NCBI GenBank assembly: GCA_041177965.1
Contig: JBEGWF010000184.1
Coordinates: forward strand, 1-14,390
Direction: 5' to 3'
DNA from: SXXZ01 sp041177965
GTDB taxonomy: Bacteria; Verrucomicrobiota; Verrucomicrobiia; Limisphaerales; UBA9464
Length of the DNA stretch: 14,390 nucleotides
The translations under genes were made by a program, and so were the position numbers. A model generated the notes under the pieces. That model was given only the letters and a program-made list of their open reading frames with translations. It made no database searches and was not told the origin of the DNA. Position 1 is the stretch's first letter. Every line of letters begins with the position of its first letter. Positions 1 to 7,384 of this stretch are shown here, in pieces.

Positions 1-2
1 CC

Positions 3-1121
3 TACGGGCGCCTCGGCTGCCTCACCGCGCGCGGCCTCCCCACCTACCACCGGGACTGGACCACCCTCCGCGAGCCCGGACCCTGGTGGGCGCGTCACGA
101 CGTGAGCACCCGCATGGACCGGATCCGGGTCCCGGCCCTCCACCTCTGGGGCTGGTTCGACACCTACCTCGATGGCAGCGAGCGTCTCTATCAGCGGCTC
201 CGGCGGGAGTCCCCGGCTCCCCAGTATCTGGTCGCCGGTCCATGGACCCACATTCCCTGGAGCCGGCGTTCCGGCGAGGTCGACCATGGCCCGGACGCGG
301 TGCTCGACACCGACCGGCTGCTGCTGCGGTGGTTCAACCACTGGCTGAAGGATTCGCGCGAGTTCGACACCGAGCCCCCCGTGCGTTCCTTCGCGCTGGG
401 GGAGAACCGCTGGCTGCGCCTCGACGCCTGGCAGGGATCGCCCGGCTCCCGAGCCGCCGAGCGCCGATGGTTCCTCGATTCGGATGGCCGGGCCAATTCG
501 ATCGCGGGTGACGGGCGTCTCGAACCGATGCCTCCCCCGGGCGACCGACCGCGCGACGGATTCGTCCACGAGCCGGAGGTCCCGGTGGCGGCTCCGGGAC
601 CCGCAGGGGCTCCCGGGCCCCACCTGCAGGATCGCCAGGACTCCATGAACAACGTGTTGGCCTACACCAGCGCCCCGCTGTCGGCACCGCTCCGGATCGC
701 CGGCCGGCCTCGGGTACGGCTCCACGCCACCAGCCGCACCGACTCGGCCGACCTCGTCGCGAAGCTGGTCCGGGTGCTGGCCGACGGGCGCTCGTTGTCC
801 GTATGCATCGGCATCGCCCGCTCCTCCTGGCTCTTCGGTCAGGGGGGGCTCGTTCCCGACCGGATCCAGTGCTGGGAATTCGACCTGGAGCCCACGCACT
901 GCGTCTTCGCCACCGGCGAGCGGATCCGACTGGTGGTGACCGGCAGCGCCTTTCCCCTCTACGACCGGAACCCGGGATCGGAGGTGTCCCCGGAGGCGGC
1001 TGAGTCCCGCGACTGGATCCAGAACCAGCAGCAGATACTCCACGACCGCGACCACCCCTCCTCGCTCGCGCTGCCGCTGGAACCCGATACCGCCACCCGG
1101 GTGGAGGGCCCCCCGACATGA
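3..1121 (+). CDS. CocE/NonD-family alpha/beta hydrolase (X-Pro dipeptidyl-peptidase-like), 5' truncated
   Basis: The frame is open from the window edge, so the true start lies upstream; the GTG at 102 is internal because clear family sequence (Trp-Ala-Arg-His-Asp) precedes it. 372 residues are visible. GWFD (near 144-155) carries the catalytic Asp and GPWTH (near 237-251) the catalytic His of the CocE/PepX triad; the nucleophile Ser would be in the missing part. The C-terminal half (VLAYTSAPLSAPL, then KLVRVLADGRS) matches the PepX C-terminal jelly-roll domain. The family cleaves esters or amides (cocaine esterase, glutaryl-7-ACA acylase, X-Pro dipeptidyl peptidase), so the exact substrate cannot be called. 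No statement on a signal peptide is possible. The stop codon overlaps the start of the ABC ATPase gene (ATGA), which implies coupled expression with the transporter. Family assignment is firm; the substrate is unknown. Confidence 0.88.
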   Translation, partial: YGRLGCLTARGLPTYHRDWTTLREPGPWWARHDVSTRMDRIRVPALHLWGWFDTYLDGSERLYQRLRRESPAPQYLVAGPWTHIPWSRRSGEVDHGPDAVLDTDRLLLRWFNHWLKDSREFDTEPPVRSFALGENRWLRLDAWQGSPGSRAAERRWFLDSDGRANSIAGDGRLEPMPPPGDRPRDGFVHEPEVPVAAPGPAGAPGPHLQDRQDSMNNVLAYTSAPLSAPLRIAGRPRVRLHATSRTDSADLVAKLVRVLADGRSLSVCIGIARSSWLFGQGGLVPDRIQCWEFDLEPTHCVFATGERIRLVVTGSAFPLYDRNPGSEVSPEAAESRDWIQNQQQILHDRDHPSSLALPLEPDTATRVEGPPT

Positions 1122-1912
1122 GCACGGACCTGCAACCCCCGTTCCTCTCGGTCGAATCGGCGACCAAGCGCTGGTCGACCGGGGTGACGGTGCTCGACGG
1201 CATCACCCTCACCGCCGACCGGGGCGACTTCGTCTCGCTCATCGGTCCCAGCGGCTGCGGCAAGTCGACGCTGCTGCGACTGCTGGCAGGACTGACGCCG
1301 CTGACCTCGGGCTCGGTCCGGCTCGACGGGATGGCGCCCGAGGCCGCCCGCGAGATCATGTCTTTCATCTTCCAGGACGCGACCCTGCTGCCCTGGCGCA
1401 CCGTCCGGTCCAACGTCGAACTCGGCCTCGAGCTGGAGGGTCGCACGACCACGGCCCAACGCAGGGAGACCTCGGCGTCGATGCTCCGGCTGGTGGGCCT
1501 TTCGGACGTGGCGGACCTGCACCCCCGACAGCTCAGCGGCGGCATGCGGATGCGGGTCTCGATCGCCCGTGCGCTGGCCACCCGCCCAAGGATCCTTCTG
1601 ATGGACGAGCCCTTCGGCGCGCTCGACGAGATGACCCGGGACCTGCTCAACGAGGAACTGCTGCGTCTCCGTGAGAAGGAACGGTTCACGACCTTCTTCG
1701 TGACCCACAGCGTCGCCGAGGCGGTCTTCCTTTCCACCCGGATCCTGGTCCTCGCCGCCAAACCCGGCCGGATCGCCCGGGAGATCCGCGTCCCGTTCGA
1801 TCATCCGCGGAGGGCCGAACTGCGCAGCGCCCCGGAGTTCCTCCGGCTCGTGGGGGAGGTCAGCACCGCTCTGAGGTCCGTCCAGAACCACCCCTCTGCC
1901 CCGAACCCATGA
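1118..1912 (+). CDS. ABC transporter ATP-binding protein (nitrate/sulfonate/taurine/pyrimidine-type)
   Basis: 264-residue nucleotide-binding subunit that would energise import through the downstream permease. Visible motifs: Walker A GPSGCGKST (residues 43-51), Q-loop FQDATLLPW with Gln86, ABC signature LSGGM (139-143), Walker B LLMDEP with Asp163/Glu164, D-loop GALD and H-loop His197. The Q-loop sequence followed by LPW is typical of the SsuB/TauB/ThiZ type of subfamily (known for the family). The ATG at 1118 overlaps the previous stop, and its own TGA overlaps the next ATG at 1909, so all three genes are probably translationally coupled. No Shine-Dalgarno motif precedes the start. The protein is full length with no missing catalytic residue. 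The subfamily does not fix the substrate. Confidence 0.95.
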   Translation: MSTDLQPPFLSVESATKRWSTGVTVLDGITLTADRGDFVSLIGPSGCGKSTLLRLLAGLTPLTSGSVRLDGMAPEAAREIMSFIFQDATLLPWRTVRSNVELGLELEGRTTTAQRRETSASMLRLVGLSDVADLHPRQLSGGMRMRVSIARALATRPRILLMDEPFGALDEMTRDLLNEELLRLREKERFTTFFVTHSVAEAVFLSTRILVLAAKPGRIAREIRVPFDHPRRAELRSAPEFLRLVGEVSTALRSVQNHPSAPNP

Positions 1913-2700
1913 AACGATTCCTCGCGCAGGCCGGATGGCCGCTCGCCGTGCTGGTGGCGGTGATCACCGCCTGGGATCTCGCCTGCCGCTGGCTGTCCAT
2001 CCCCGCCTACGTGCTGCCTCCGCCCTCGGCGGTGCTGCGGGTGATCGTCGAACGCCACGGGAATCTCGCGAGCGCCTTCCGCGTCACCGCATTGGAGGCC
2101 GGAGGGGGATACCTGATGAGCATCGTGGCGGGCGTCCTGATCGCGCTCTTCTTCGCGCGCAGCCCGCTGATCCGACGGTCGCTCTACCCCTACACCATCC
2201 TCCTGCAGACCGTCCCCATCGTGGCCATCGCCCCGCTCATCCTGATGTGGTTCGGGTCCGGCCTGCGCAGCGTCATGCTGGTCGCCTTCGTGATCTGCCT
2301 CTTCCCGATCATCGCCAACACCACCCAGGGGCTCATCAGCGTGCCCAGGAACCTCATCGATCTCTTCGCCATGTCCAACGCTCCGAGGTGGGCCCAGTTG
2401 ATCAAGCTGCGTCTGCCCCATGCGCTCCCGAGCCTCTTCGTCGGCCTGCGCATCTCGGCGGGCATCTCGGTGATCGGCGCGGTCACGGGCGAACTCTTCG
2501 CCAGCTCGAACGCGGTGGGCGAGGGCGGGCTCGGCTACTCGATCACCTACGCCAACAGCCAGCTGCAGACCGACTACCTCTTCGCCCTGGTGCTGACCGC
2601 GAGCCTGCTGGGTTTCCTGTTCTTCTTCACCGTCGCCGCGCTGGAATGGCTCTGCCTCAGGAAGTGGCACGAGTCGGCCATGCGGACCGACGCCGACTGA
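1909..2700 (+). CDS. ABC transporter permease (BPD_transp_1 family)
   Basis: 263-residue inner-membrane subunit with about six hydrophobic segments (roughly residues 10-27, 64-84, 96-114, 118-138, 183-203 and 222-246). The cytoplasmic coupling (EAA-type) loop is visible around residues 147-180, ending in LRLPHALPSLFVGLRI, the usual P-x-x-L-P-x-hydrophobic-G-L-R pattern of SsuC/TauC/ThiX-like permeases. It would form the homodimeric channel for the adjacent ATPase. The start overlaps the ATPase stop by ATGA, and the binding-protein gene follows after a 19-base gap. No upstream ribosome-binding motif is seen. It is a complete, ordinary member of the family; substrate specificity is not readable from it. 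Confidence 0.94.
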   Translation: MKRFLAQAGWPLAVLVAVITAWDLACRWLSIPAYVLPPPSAVLRVIVERHGNLASAFRVTALEAGGGYLMSIVAGVLIALFFARSPLIRRSLYPYTILLQTVPIVAIAPLILMWFGSGLRSVMLVAFVICLFPIIANTTQGLISVPRNLIDLFAMSNAPRWAQLIKLRLPHALPSLFVGLRISAGISVIGAVTGELFASSNAVGEGGLGYSITYANSQLQTDYLFALVLTASLLGFLFFFTVAALEWLCLRKWHESAMRTDAD

Positions 2701-2719
2701 ACCCGAACCGCAATCCCCG

Positions 2720-3670
2720 ATGAAAACGCTGCCGATCCTGATCTCGCTCCTGGGCTTCGCCCTCCGCGCCGCCGCGGTCGAACCGGTCGCCGTCACCTTC
2801 CAGCTCGATTGGAAACCCACCGCCCAGTTCGCGGGGCTGCTCCTGGCGCGGGAGCGCGGATGGTACCGGGAGGCCGGCATCGACCTCTCGCTGCGGCCGA
2901 TCCCGAAGGACGAGGGCGTCGTGAGCAACGTGGTCGCCCACCCGCGCTGGCTGGGCAGCGTCGAGAGCGGCGTGCTGCTGCAGGCACGCTCTTCGGGGAT
3001 GCCCGTCAAAGCCATCGGCACGATGCTGCAGGGGACCCCCATCTGCCTCCTCAGCCTCAAGTCGGCGGGCATCCGCTCACCCCGCGACCTGGTGGGCAAG
3101 CGCATCGGGGTCCATGCCGACGGCGACGAGGCCGTGAAATACCTGCTGCAACGGGCGGGGCTGGATCGCCGGCGGGTGGAGGTGGAGGTGGTCGGGTACG
3201 ACCTGACACCGCTGCTCAACGGGCGGTATGCCGCCGTGCAGGGCTACTCCATCGACGAGGGCGTCGCCCTGCGCCAGGCGGGTCACGATCTGGATGTCCT
3301 CCACCTCCACGATCACGGATACGCCGCCTACGGGCAGGTGTACTTCACCAGCGAGGCGTTCCTCAAGTCCGACACCCCGCTGCTTCGGCGCTTCCTGGAC
3401 GTCTCGCGCCGGGGCTGGGCCGCGGCGATCCTCGAGCCGGACACCATCGCCGGGATGGTCGTGGCCACGGTCCCGGGCACCGATCGCGCCCATCAACGCG
3501 GGACCGTCGAGGCGCTGATCCCCATGCTGACCCGGGAAGGGGGCCCCGGCAGCATGGGCCGGATGCGGCGAAAGACCTGGGAGCAGGCCGTGGCCGACTT
3601 CAACGCCCTCCCCACGACGACCCGCCGACTGAAGGTGGCCGACATCGCGACCTTCGACCTGCAGCCATGA
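2720..3670 (+). CDS. Periplasmic substrate-binding protein, NMT1/THI5-like
   Basis: 316-residue solute-binding protein. Residues 1-19 form a Sec signal (positive start, Leu/Ile-rich core, likely cleavage after AAA near residue 19) with no lipobox Cys, so a soluble periplasmic protein is expected. The mature start FQLDWKPTAQFAGLLLARE is the hallmark of the NMT1/THI5-like superfamily (ThiY, RibY and related proteins), and the middle segment SLKSAGIRSPRDLVGKRIGV matches its second conserved block. This superfamily binds thiamine-pyrimidine precursors, riboflavin, sulfonates or similar compounds. The CCCFC motif of the yeast-type THI5 HMP synthase is not seen, so transport and not synthesis is expected. 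It follows the permease by 19 bases and overlaps the next gene by ATGA. The ligand is an open question. Confidence 0.9.
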   Translation: MKTLPILISLLGFALRAAAVEPVAVTFQLDWKPTAQFAGLLLARERGWYREAGIDLSLRPIPKDEGVVSNVVAHPRWLGSVESGVLLQARSSGMPVKAIGTMLQGTPICLLSLKSAGIRSPRDLVGKRIGVHADGDEAVKYLLQRAGLDRRRVEVEVVGYDLTPLLNGRYAAVQGYSIDEGVALRQAGHDLDVLHLHDHGYAAYGQVYFTSEAFLKSDTPLLRRFLDVSRRGWAAAILEPDTIAGMVVATVPGTDRAHQRGTVEALIPMLTREGGPGSMGRMRRKTWEQAVADFNALPTTTRRLKVADIATFDLQP

Positions 3671-4464
3671 CCGTGCGGGTCCTGCACTTCTCCCCCGGCA
3701 CCGCCACCGACCGCCACGACAGCCACCGCGCGGCCCTCGGGTTCCTGCACTGCCTGCGGACCGCGGGAGCCGGACCGATCCCGGATCCCCGGTTCGAACT
3801 CGTCTGGGCGCTGCCCGCGATCGACGACGCGTCGAAGGTGCACGGGCTGCTCACCGGCGCGGACCTGATCGTTGTGGCCACCCCGGTCCACGGACAGGGT
3901 TCGCCGTGGTTCCTCCGCAAGTTCTTGGAACAGACCCGGGGCCTCCAGCTTTGGGGCACGCTCGCCACCGCATTCGCGACCTCCGGAGGGCAGCATACCG
4001 GGGGTGAGATGGCTCTTCTCGACACCTTCCGCTCACTCCAGGGCTGCGGAGCCTGCACCTTCACCTTCGCCCAGAAGCTGACCGTCATCGGACTCCAGCA
4101 ACGTTCCAGACCCGATGGAGAATTCGATCCGATCGACGTCTGGTTCCTGAGGCAGCTCGCGCGAACCTGCCTGGTGCAACTGGCGGCCACACGACAACGG
4201 GAGGAGGGTGCGAGGCAGGCCCGCCGCCTCGGTGTCGATACCGCCTACTACCTGGACTTCCCCGACCCGGCTACCCTCGAGCGCGAGGTGGGCCGACTGT
4301 GTGGTTGGATGAACGAACCTCTGCGGGATGCTTCCCGTGCCTATGGCCGATGGATGCGGCGGCTGGGGTTCGACGCCCGCCCGCCCGAGTCGCGGCGGCT
4401 GCCCTTCGCCGACCTCTTCCCGGAACCGCTCCCTCAACGTCCCGCGGCGAATTGCGGCTCGTAG
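3667..4464 (+). CDS. Flavodoxin-fold NAD(P)H-dependent oxidoreductase-like protein
   Basis: 265 residues, starting at the ATG that overlaps the binding-protein stop (ATGA). The open frame extends much further upstream, but that part is antisense-style shadow over the binding-protein gene. The N-terminus VRVLHFSPGTATDRHDSH resembles a first beta strand plus phosphate loop for FMN. ADLIVVATPVHGQGSPWFLRKFLE (about residues 66-89) is the second FMN loop, and LATAFATSGGQHTGGEM (about 99-115) is the conserved block of flavodoxin-like quinone/NADPH oxidoreductases. A C-terminal region of about 130 residues with basic helices goes beyond a plain flavodoxin. Position at the end of a transport operon suggests reduction of the imported compound, or electron supply to an enzyme acting on it (inference). 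Its last 31 bases overlap the end of the opposite-strand transglycosylase gene. Confidence 0.82.
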   Translation: MTVRVLHFSPGTATDRHDSHRAALGFLHCLRTAGAGPIPDPRFELVWALPAIDDASKVHGLLTGADLIVVATPVHGQGSPWFLRKFLEQTRGLQLWGTLATAFATSGGQHTGGEMALLDTFRSLQGCGACTFTFAQKLTVIGLQQRSRPDGEFDPIDVWFLRQLARTCLVQLAATRQREEGARQARRLGVDTAYYLDFPDPATLEREVGRLCGWMNEPLRDASRAYGRWMRRLGFDARPPESRRLPFADLFPEPLPQRPAANCGS

Positions 4465-5090
4465 CGCCGACGGCGCTCCAGGATCTGCTCCACGTATTGG
4501 CGGGTGCCCGGGAAGGTCATGGCCGCGAGGAACTGGGCACTGTTGGTGCGGGCCTGTGGAGTGTTGGTGGAGGCCATCCATCGCAGCACATTCCGGCGGC
4601 CCGCATTGTAGTCCGCCAAGGCATAGGCCAGTGGATTGTCGGTCGCCGAATACCGCCGCAGCACCTTCGAGAGGTAGTACGAACCGGCATGGAGATTGGT
4701 CGACGGATCGAGGATGTGCTCGTGGGTGTAGCCGGACAGATGGAGCGCATCCGCCCACTCCTGGGCCGCCACCTCGGTCACCTGCATGAGACCGATCTCA
4801 CCGGCGCGACCCCGCACCCGTGGGTCGAACCGACTCTCCTTCCACACCACCGCCTTCACCAGGGCCGGAGGCAGCCGATGGCGCTGGGCCGCCGTGCGGA
4901 TCTGGGGATCGAAGCGGTCCTCGTACCGCGACAGCCAGACCCAGCCGATGACCACGGCACCGGTGAGGAGGAGCAGGATGACGACCGCGCGTTTCAAGAG
5001 AAGACCCGCCCAGCATACCCATTCCGGGCGCGGCGTGAAGCCGCGGATCGAGACCCGGCGTCGGGTCGGGGCGCGCCCCGGGTCGGCCAT
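4434..5090 (-). CDS. Membrane-anchored soluble-type lytic transglycosylase (SLT domain)
   Basis: 218 residues. A single hydrophobic segment (about residues 34-52, preceded by basic residues) should anchor the protein in the inner membrane with the enzyme domain in the periplasm. The SLT fold shows AVVWKESRFDP with catalytic Glu85, then GEIGLMQV (98-104), ALADYNAG and FPGTRQYVEQIL near the C-terminus, the order known for Slt70-type family-1 transglycosylases. These cleave the MurNAc-GlcNAc bond in peptidoglycan with formation of 1,6-anhydro-MurNAc. The start at 5090 is the first ATG in frame; later starts would cut into the basic N-terminal flank but not the enzyme. It is convergent with the flavodoxin-like gene (31-base coding overlap) and divergent from the molybdoprotein gene with 48 bases between. 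Confidence 0.9.
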   Translation of the reverse strand: MADPGRAPTRRRVSIRGFTPRPEWVCWAGLLLKRAVVILLLLTGAVVIGWVWLSRYEDRFDPQIRTAAQRHRLPPALVKAVVWKESRFDPRVRGRAGEIGLMQVTEVAAQEWADALHLSGYTHEHILDPSTNLHAGSYYLSKVLRRYSATDNPLAYALADYNAGRRNVLRWMASTNTPQARTNSAQFLAAMTFPGTRQYVEQILERRRRYEPQFAAGR

Positions 5091-5138
5091 CCCAGCTTCG
5101 GCGGTTGATCATTCCGCATCCGCGGCGAGTATGGGGCC

Positions 5139-5789
5139 ATGAAGGAAGCGTACATCGCCGCCAAGGAACGGTGGGCGCGCAAGATGGCCGGCACGGCCCG
5201 ACCGGAGGTCCGGTCCCAGGACCGTCTGCCACCGGGTCAACGACAGGTCCACAATTTCCCGGTCCTCGATCTGGGGGTGAAGCCGGAGGTGCCGCTCGAC
5301 AAGTGGCGCCTGCGGATCGGGGGTCTGGTCGAGAATCCGGTCACCCTCGACTGGAAGTCCTTCCTCGAGCTGCCGCAGTTCACCGACACCAGCGATTTCC
5401 ACTGCGTCACCACCTGGAGCCAGTTCGACATGGTCTGGCAGGGTGTCGCCTTCTTCACGTTGGCCGACCTGGTGCGTCCGAAGGCCAACGCCACGCACGT
5501 GTTCTTCAAGAGCTACGACGGATACTCGACCAACAACCCGATCGACGCGTGCCTCGACGACGATGTGCTCATCGCCCACCACTGGAACGGGCAGCCGCTG
5601 GGTGTCGGGCACGGCGGCCCGGCCAGGGTCATCCTGCCCAAGCGGTATGCCTGGAAGGGGGCCAAATGGATCCGCGAGATCACCTTCATGGACCGTGACA
5701 TCCTGGGATTCTGGGAACTGCGGGGCTACTCCAACACCGCGGACCCCTGGACCGAGGATCGTTTTTCGGGCGACAACCCCACCGCATAG
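5139..5789 (+). CDS. Molybdopterin-dependent oxidoreductase, sulfite-oxidase fold (MsrP/YedY-like)
   Basis: 216 residues covering one oxidoreductase molybdopterin-binding domain. The region from KWRLRIGGLVENPVTL (about 55-70) to FHCVTTWSQFDMVWQGV (about 87-103) is the conserved family core; Cys89 corresponds to the molybdenum-ligating Cys. Later blocks HVFFKSYDGYSTN and GHGGPARVILPKRYAWKGAKW also fit the family. No twin-arginine signal or membrane helix is seen, in contrast with exported E. coli MsrP, so a cytoplasmic location is likely. The family reduces or oxidises S- or N-oxides; the present substrate is unknown. No heme-binding partner is adjacent; the next gene is only a 66-residue membrane protein. 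The start was chosen because family similarity begins soon after and no earlier in-frame ATG is convincing. Confidence 0.88.
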   Translation: MKEAYIAAKERWARKMAGTARPEVRSQDRLPPGQRQVHNFPVLDLGVKPEVPLDKWRLRIGGLVENPVTLDWKSFLELPQFTDTSDFHCVTTWSQFDMVWQGVAFFTLADLVRPKANATHVFFKSYDGYSTNNPIDACLDDDVLIAHHWNGQPLGVGHGGPARVILPKRYAWKGAKWIREITFMDRDILGFWELRGYSNTADPWTEDRFSGDNPTA

Positions 5790-5885
5790 AGAACCCGGTG
5801 GTCCGGGAGCCGATCTCCGCCAGATGACGCGGTCGGTTTTCGTTTGCTTTGTTTGTGACGTTCCGGTTACGGATTGACGACGATC

Positions 5886-6086
5886 ATGAAACGGATCTCC
5901 CAATCCTTCGAAAAACTCGCCCTGAATTGCCTTCTTTTTGGATTGCTGTGCGTGTTGGCCGGGTTTGTCACCGTCGGTGGCGGCATCTGGTTTGGTGGCG
6001 TCTATGCGACCTTGGGATTGGCCCTGGTGGGTGCCGGATCCCTGACGGCGCTGCTGTCGGCTTGCTGGGTGCATCGGGATTTTTGA
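5886..6086 (+). CDS. Small hypothetical two-helix membrane protein
   Basis: 66 residues starting at the ATG at 5886; a TTG at 5874 is an alternative four codons upstream. Two strongly hydrophobic stretches (about residues 12-33 and 38-60), with a basic N-terminus MKRISQSFEK and the end WVHRDF, predict a helical hairpin in the inner membrane. Its bases are clearly less GC-rich than the neighbouring genes. It lies 96 bases after the molybdoprotein gene on the same strand, so co-transcription is possible but not shown. I do not recognise the family. It might be a membrane partner of the molybdoprotein, but nothing in the sequence proves this. Confidence 0.55.
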   Translation: MKRISQSFEKLALNCLLFGLLCVLAGFVTVGGGIWFGGVYATLGLALVGAGSLTALLSACWVHRDF

Positions 6087-6204
6087 ACGCTCCCGGCGGG
6101 GAATCCTCCCGGGAACCCGGCGAAGGGTCGGGTCTCCAAGGCCAGGTCGCGACAACGGCTCCGGCACTCCGTGGCCTTTCGCTCCCGGGCGATGATCCAA
6201 TGAA

Positions 6205-6231
6205 AACGCCGTCCCTTTCGAGGACGGCGTT
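6205..6231 (-). terminator. Hairpin terminator of the tuf-secE-nusG-rplK operon
   Basis: A perfect 10-bp inverted repeat (AACGCCGTCC / GGACGGCGTT, 7-base loop) lies about 50 bases after the rplK stop. On the - strand the second arm runs into TTTTCATT, a short U-rich tail, as in an intrinsic terminator. On the + strand it is followed by TTGTTGTTG, so it could also stop transcription coming from the small membrane-protein gene. Confidence 0.8.
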
Positions 6232-6279
6232 GTTGTTGAAATGGATTGGGATCGGAACCGCTGTGCGGTCCGTCGGAGC

Positions 6280-6705
6280 TCAGCCGACGATCTCGATGCC
6301 CATGTTGCGGGCGGTGCCGGCGATGGTGCGGAAGGCCGCCTCTTCGCTGTTGCAGTTCAGGTCGGTGCCCTTGGCCTTGATGATCTCAAGCACCTGCTTG
6401 CGGGTCACCTTGCCGACCTTGTCCTTGTTGGGGGTCTTGGAGCCCGAGGCGATCCCGGCGGCCTTCTTGAGCAGCACGGAAGCCGGCGGGGACTTCAGGA
6501 TGAAGGTGAACGACTTGTCCTGGTAAACGGTGATGATCACCGGAATGACCAGACCCGGGCGGTCCTTGGTGGCGGCGTTGAACTCCTTGCAGAAGCCCAT
6601 GATGTTGATGCCCTGCGAACCCAGCGCAGGACCCACGGGGGGTGCGGGGTTGGCCTGACCACCGGGGATCTGCAGTTTGACGATGCCTGTGACTTTCTTT
6701 GCCAT
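6280..6705 (-). CDS. rplK: 50S ribosomal protein L11
   Basis: 141 residues, the usual length for bacterial L11, which binds 23S rRNA at the GTPase-associated centre and is needed for factor function and the stringent response. The N-terminus AKKVTGIVKLQIPGGQANPA with PPVGPALG following is the conserved proline-rich N-terminal domain. The C-terminal RNA-binding domain contains SGSKTPNKDKVGKVT and AFRTIAGTARNMGIEI. It starts at ATG 6705, 47 bases after nusG, in the normal nusG-rplK order. It is the last gene before a hairpin terminator; the rplA that normally follows is absent here. Confidence 0.98.
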   Translation of the reverse strand: MAKKVTGIVKLQIPGGQANPAPPVGPALGSQGINIMGFCKEFNAATKDRPGLVIPVIITVYQDKSFTFILKSPPASVLLKKAAGIASGSKTPNKDKVGKVTRKQVLEIIKAKGTDLNCNSEEAAFRTIAGTARNMGIEIVG

Positions 6706-6752
6706 GTTCTATCCAGTTGGTTTGCGGCGGTGTACGACGTCGCTTGGAGGCA

Positions 6753-7301
6753 TCACGACTTCTCGACCTGCCAGTATTCGAGTTCGACGGGCGTCTTGCG
6801 CCCGAAGATGTCCACGGTCACCTTGAGCTTGCCCTTGTCGGGCTCCAGCTCCTCGATGATGCCGGTGAAATTGAGGAACGGACCGTCGTTGATCTTGACG
6901 TTCTCACCGACGTCGAAGGTGACCTTCGGGCGCTCGGTGTCCTCGCTGTCCGAAATCTGCGCCTTGATGGTGGCGATCTCGTCGTCCGTGACGGTCATGG
7001 GGCGTTCGCCGCCCACGAAACCGATCACCCCTTGGATGTCCTTGATGAAGTACCAGGGCTTTTCCATCGGGCGCTTGCTCTCGTCGAGGAGCGCCATGTC
7101 GATGTAGACGTAACCCGGATGGAGCTTCCGGTTGGTGACGGTCTTCTTGCCACCGCGGACCTCCACCACCTTCTCCATCGGGAGGAGCACCTCGTGGATG
7201 TATTCCTCCATCTCGTCGGTCTTGATTCGACGGTGGATGGTGTCCCTGACCTTCTGCTCCTGACCGGCGAGGGTGTGCAAGACGAACCACTGGGTGTTCA
7301 T
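6753..7301 (-). CDS. nusG: Transcription termination/antitermination protein NusG
   Basis: 182 residues. The N-terminal NGN domain begins WFVLHTLAGQEQKVRDTI and includes EVLLPMEKVVEVRGGKK and the conserved LHPGYVYIDM; it contacts RNA polymerase. The C-terminal KOW domain, about residues 125-182, contains FDVGENVKINDGPFLNFTG and binds Rho or ribosomal protein S10. The length and domain order are normal. It sits between secE and rplK as in most bacteria. The start is ATG 7301; instead of a Shine-Dalgarno motif the 5' leader has a C-rich heptad repeat (7312-7339), reported as a separate feature. Confidence 0.98.
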   Translation of the reverse strand: MNTQWFVLHTLAGQEQKVRDTIHRRIKTDEMEEYIHEVLLPMEKVVEVRGGKKTVTNRKLHPGYVYIDMALLDESKRPMEKPWYFIKDIQGVIGFVGGERPMTVTDDEIATIKAQISDSEDTERPKVTFDVGENVKINDGPFLNFTGIIEELEPDKGKLKVTVDIFGRKTPVELEYWQVEKS

Positions 7302-7311
7302 GGGCAGGTTG

Positions 7312-7339
7312 CGGGTCTGGATTCTGGGGTCTGGGGTCT
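7312..7339. repeat. Four-unit 7-bp tandem repeat in the nusG leader
   Basis: On the + strand: CGGGTCT, GGATTCT, GGGGTCT, GGGGTCT, back to back. Two units are identical, one differs by one base and one by two. In nusG mRNA this reads as AGACCCC-type units ending 10 bases before the start codon. The surrounding 54 bases (7302-7355) hold 28 C and only 9 G on the mRNA strand. Confidence 0.8.
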
Positions 7340-7384
7340 GTGATCGGGGGTCCGGATGACCTTTGAAGAGGGGGAACGATGCGC

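Noticed and set aside
102..1121. GTG at 102 as the true start of the hydrolase
   Set aside because: The frame is open to the window edge and its upstream codons carry family-like sequence (Trp-Trp-Ala-Arg-His-Asp-Val), so the gene is simply cut by the edge.
334..1761. 475-codon open frame on the - strand opposite the hydrolase and ABC ATPase
   Set aside because: Ser/Arg-rich shadow without domain features, crossing two supported genes.
2809..3666. Upstream extension of the flavodoxin-like frame over the binding-protein gene
   Set aside because: Arg/Gly/Pro-rich translation in a shifted frame; the ATGA start at 3667 explains the gene.
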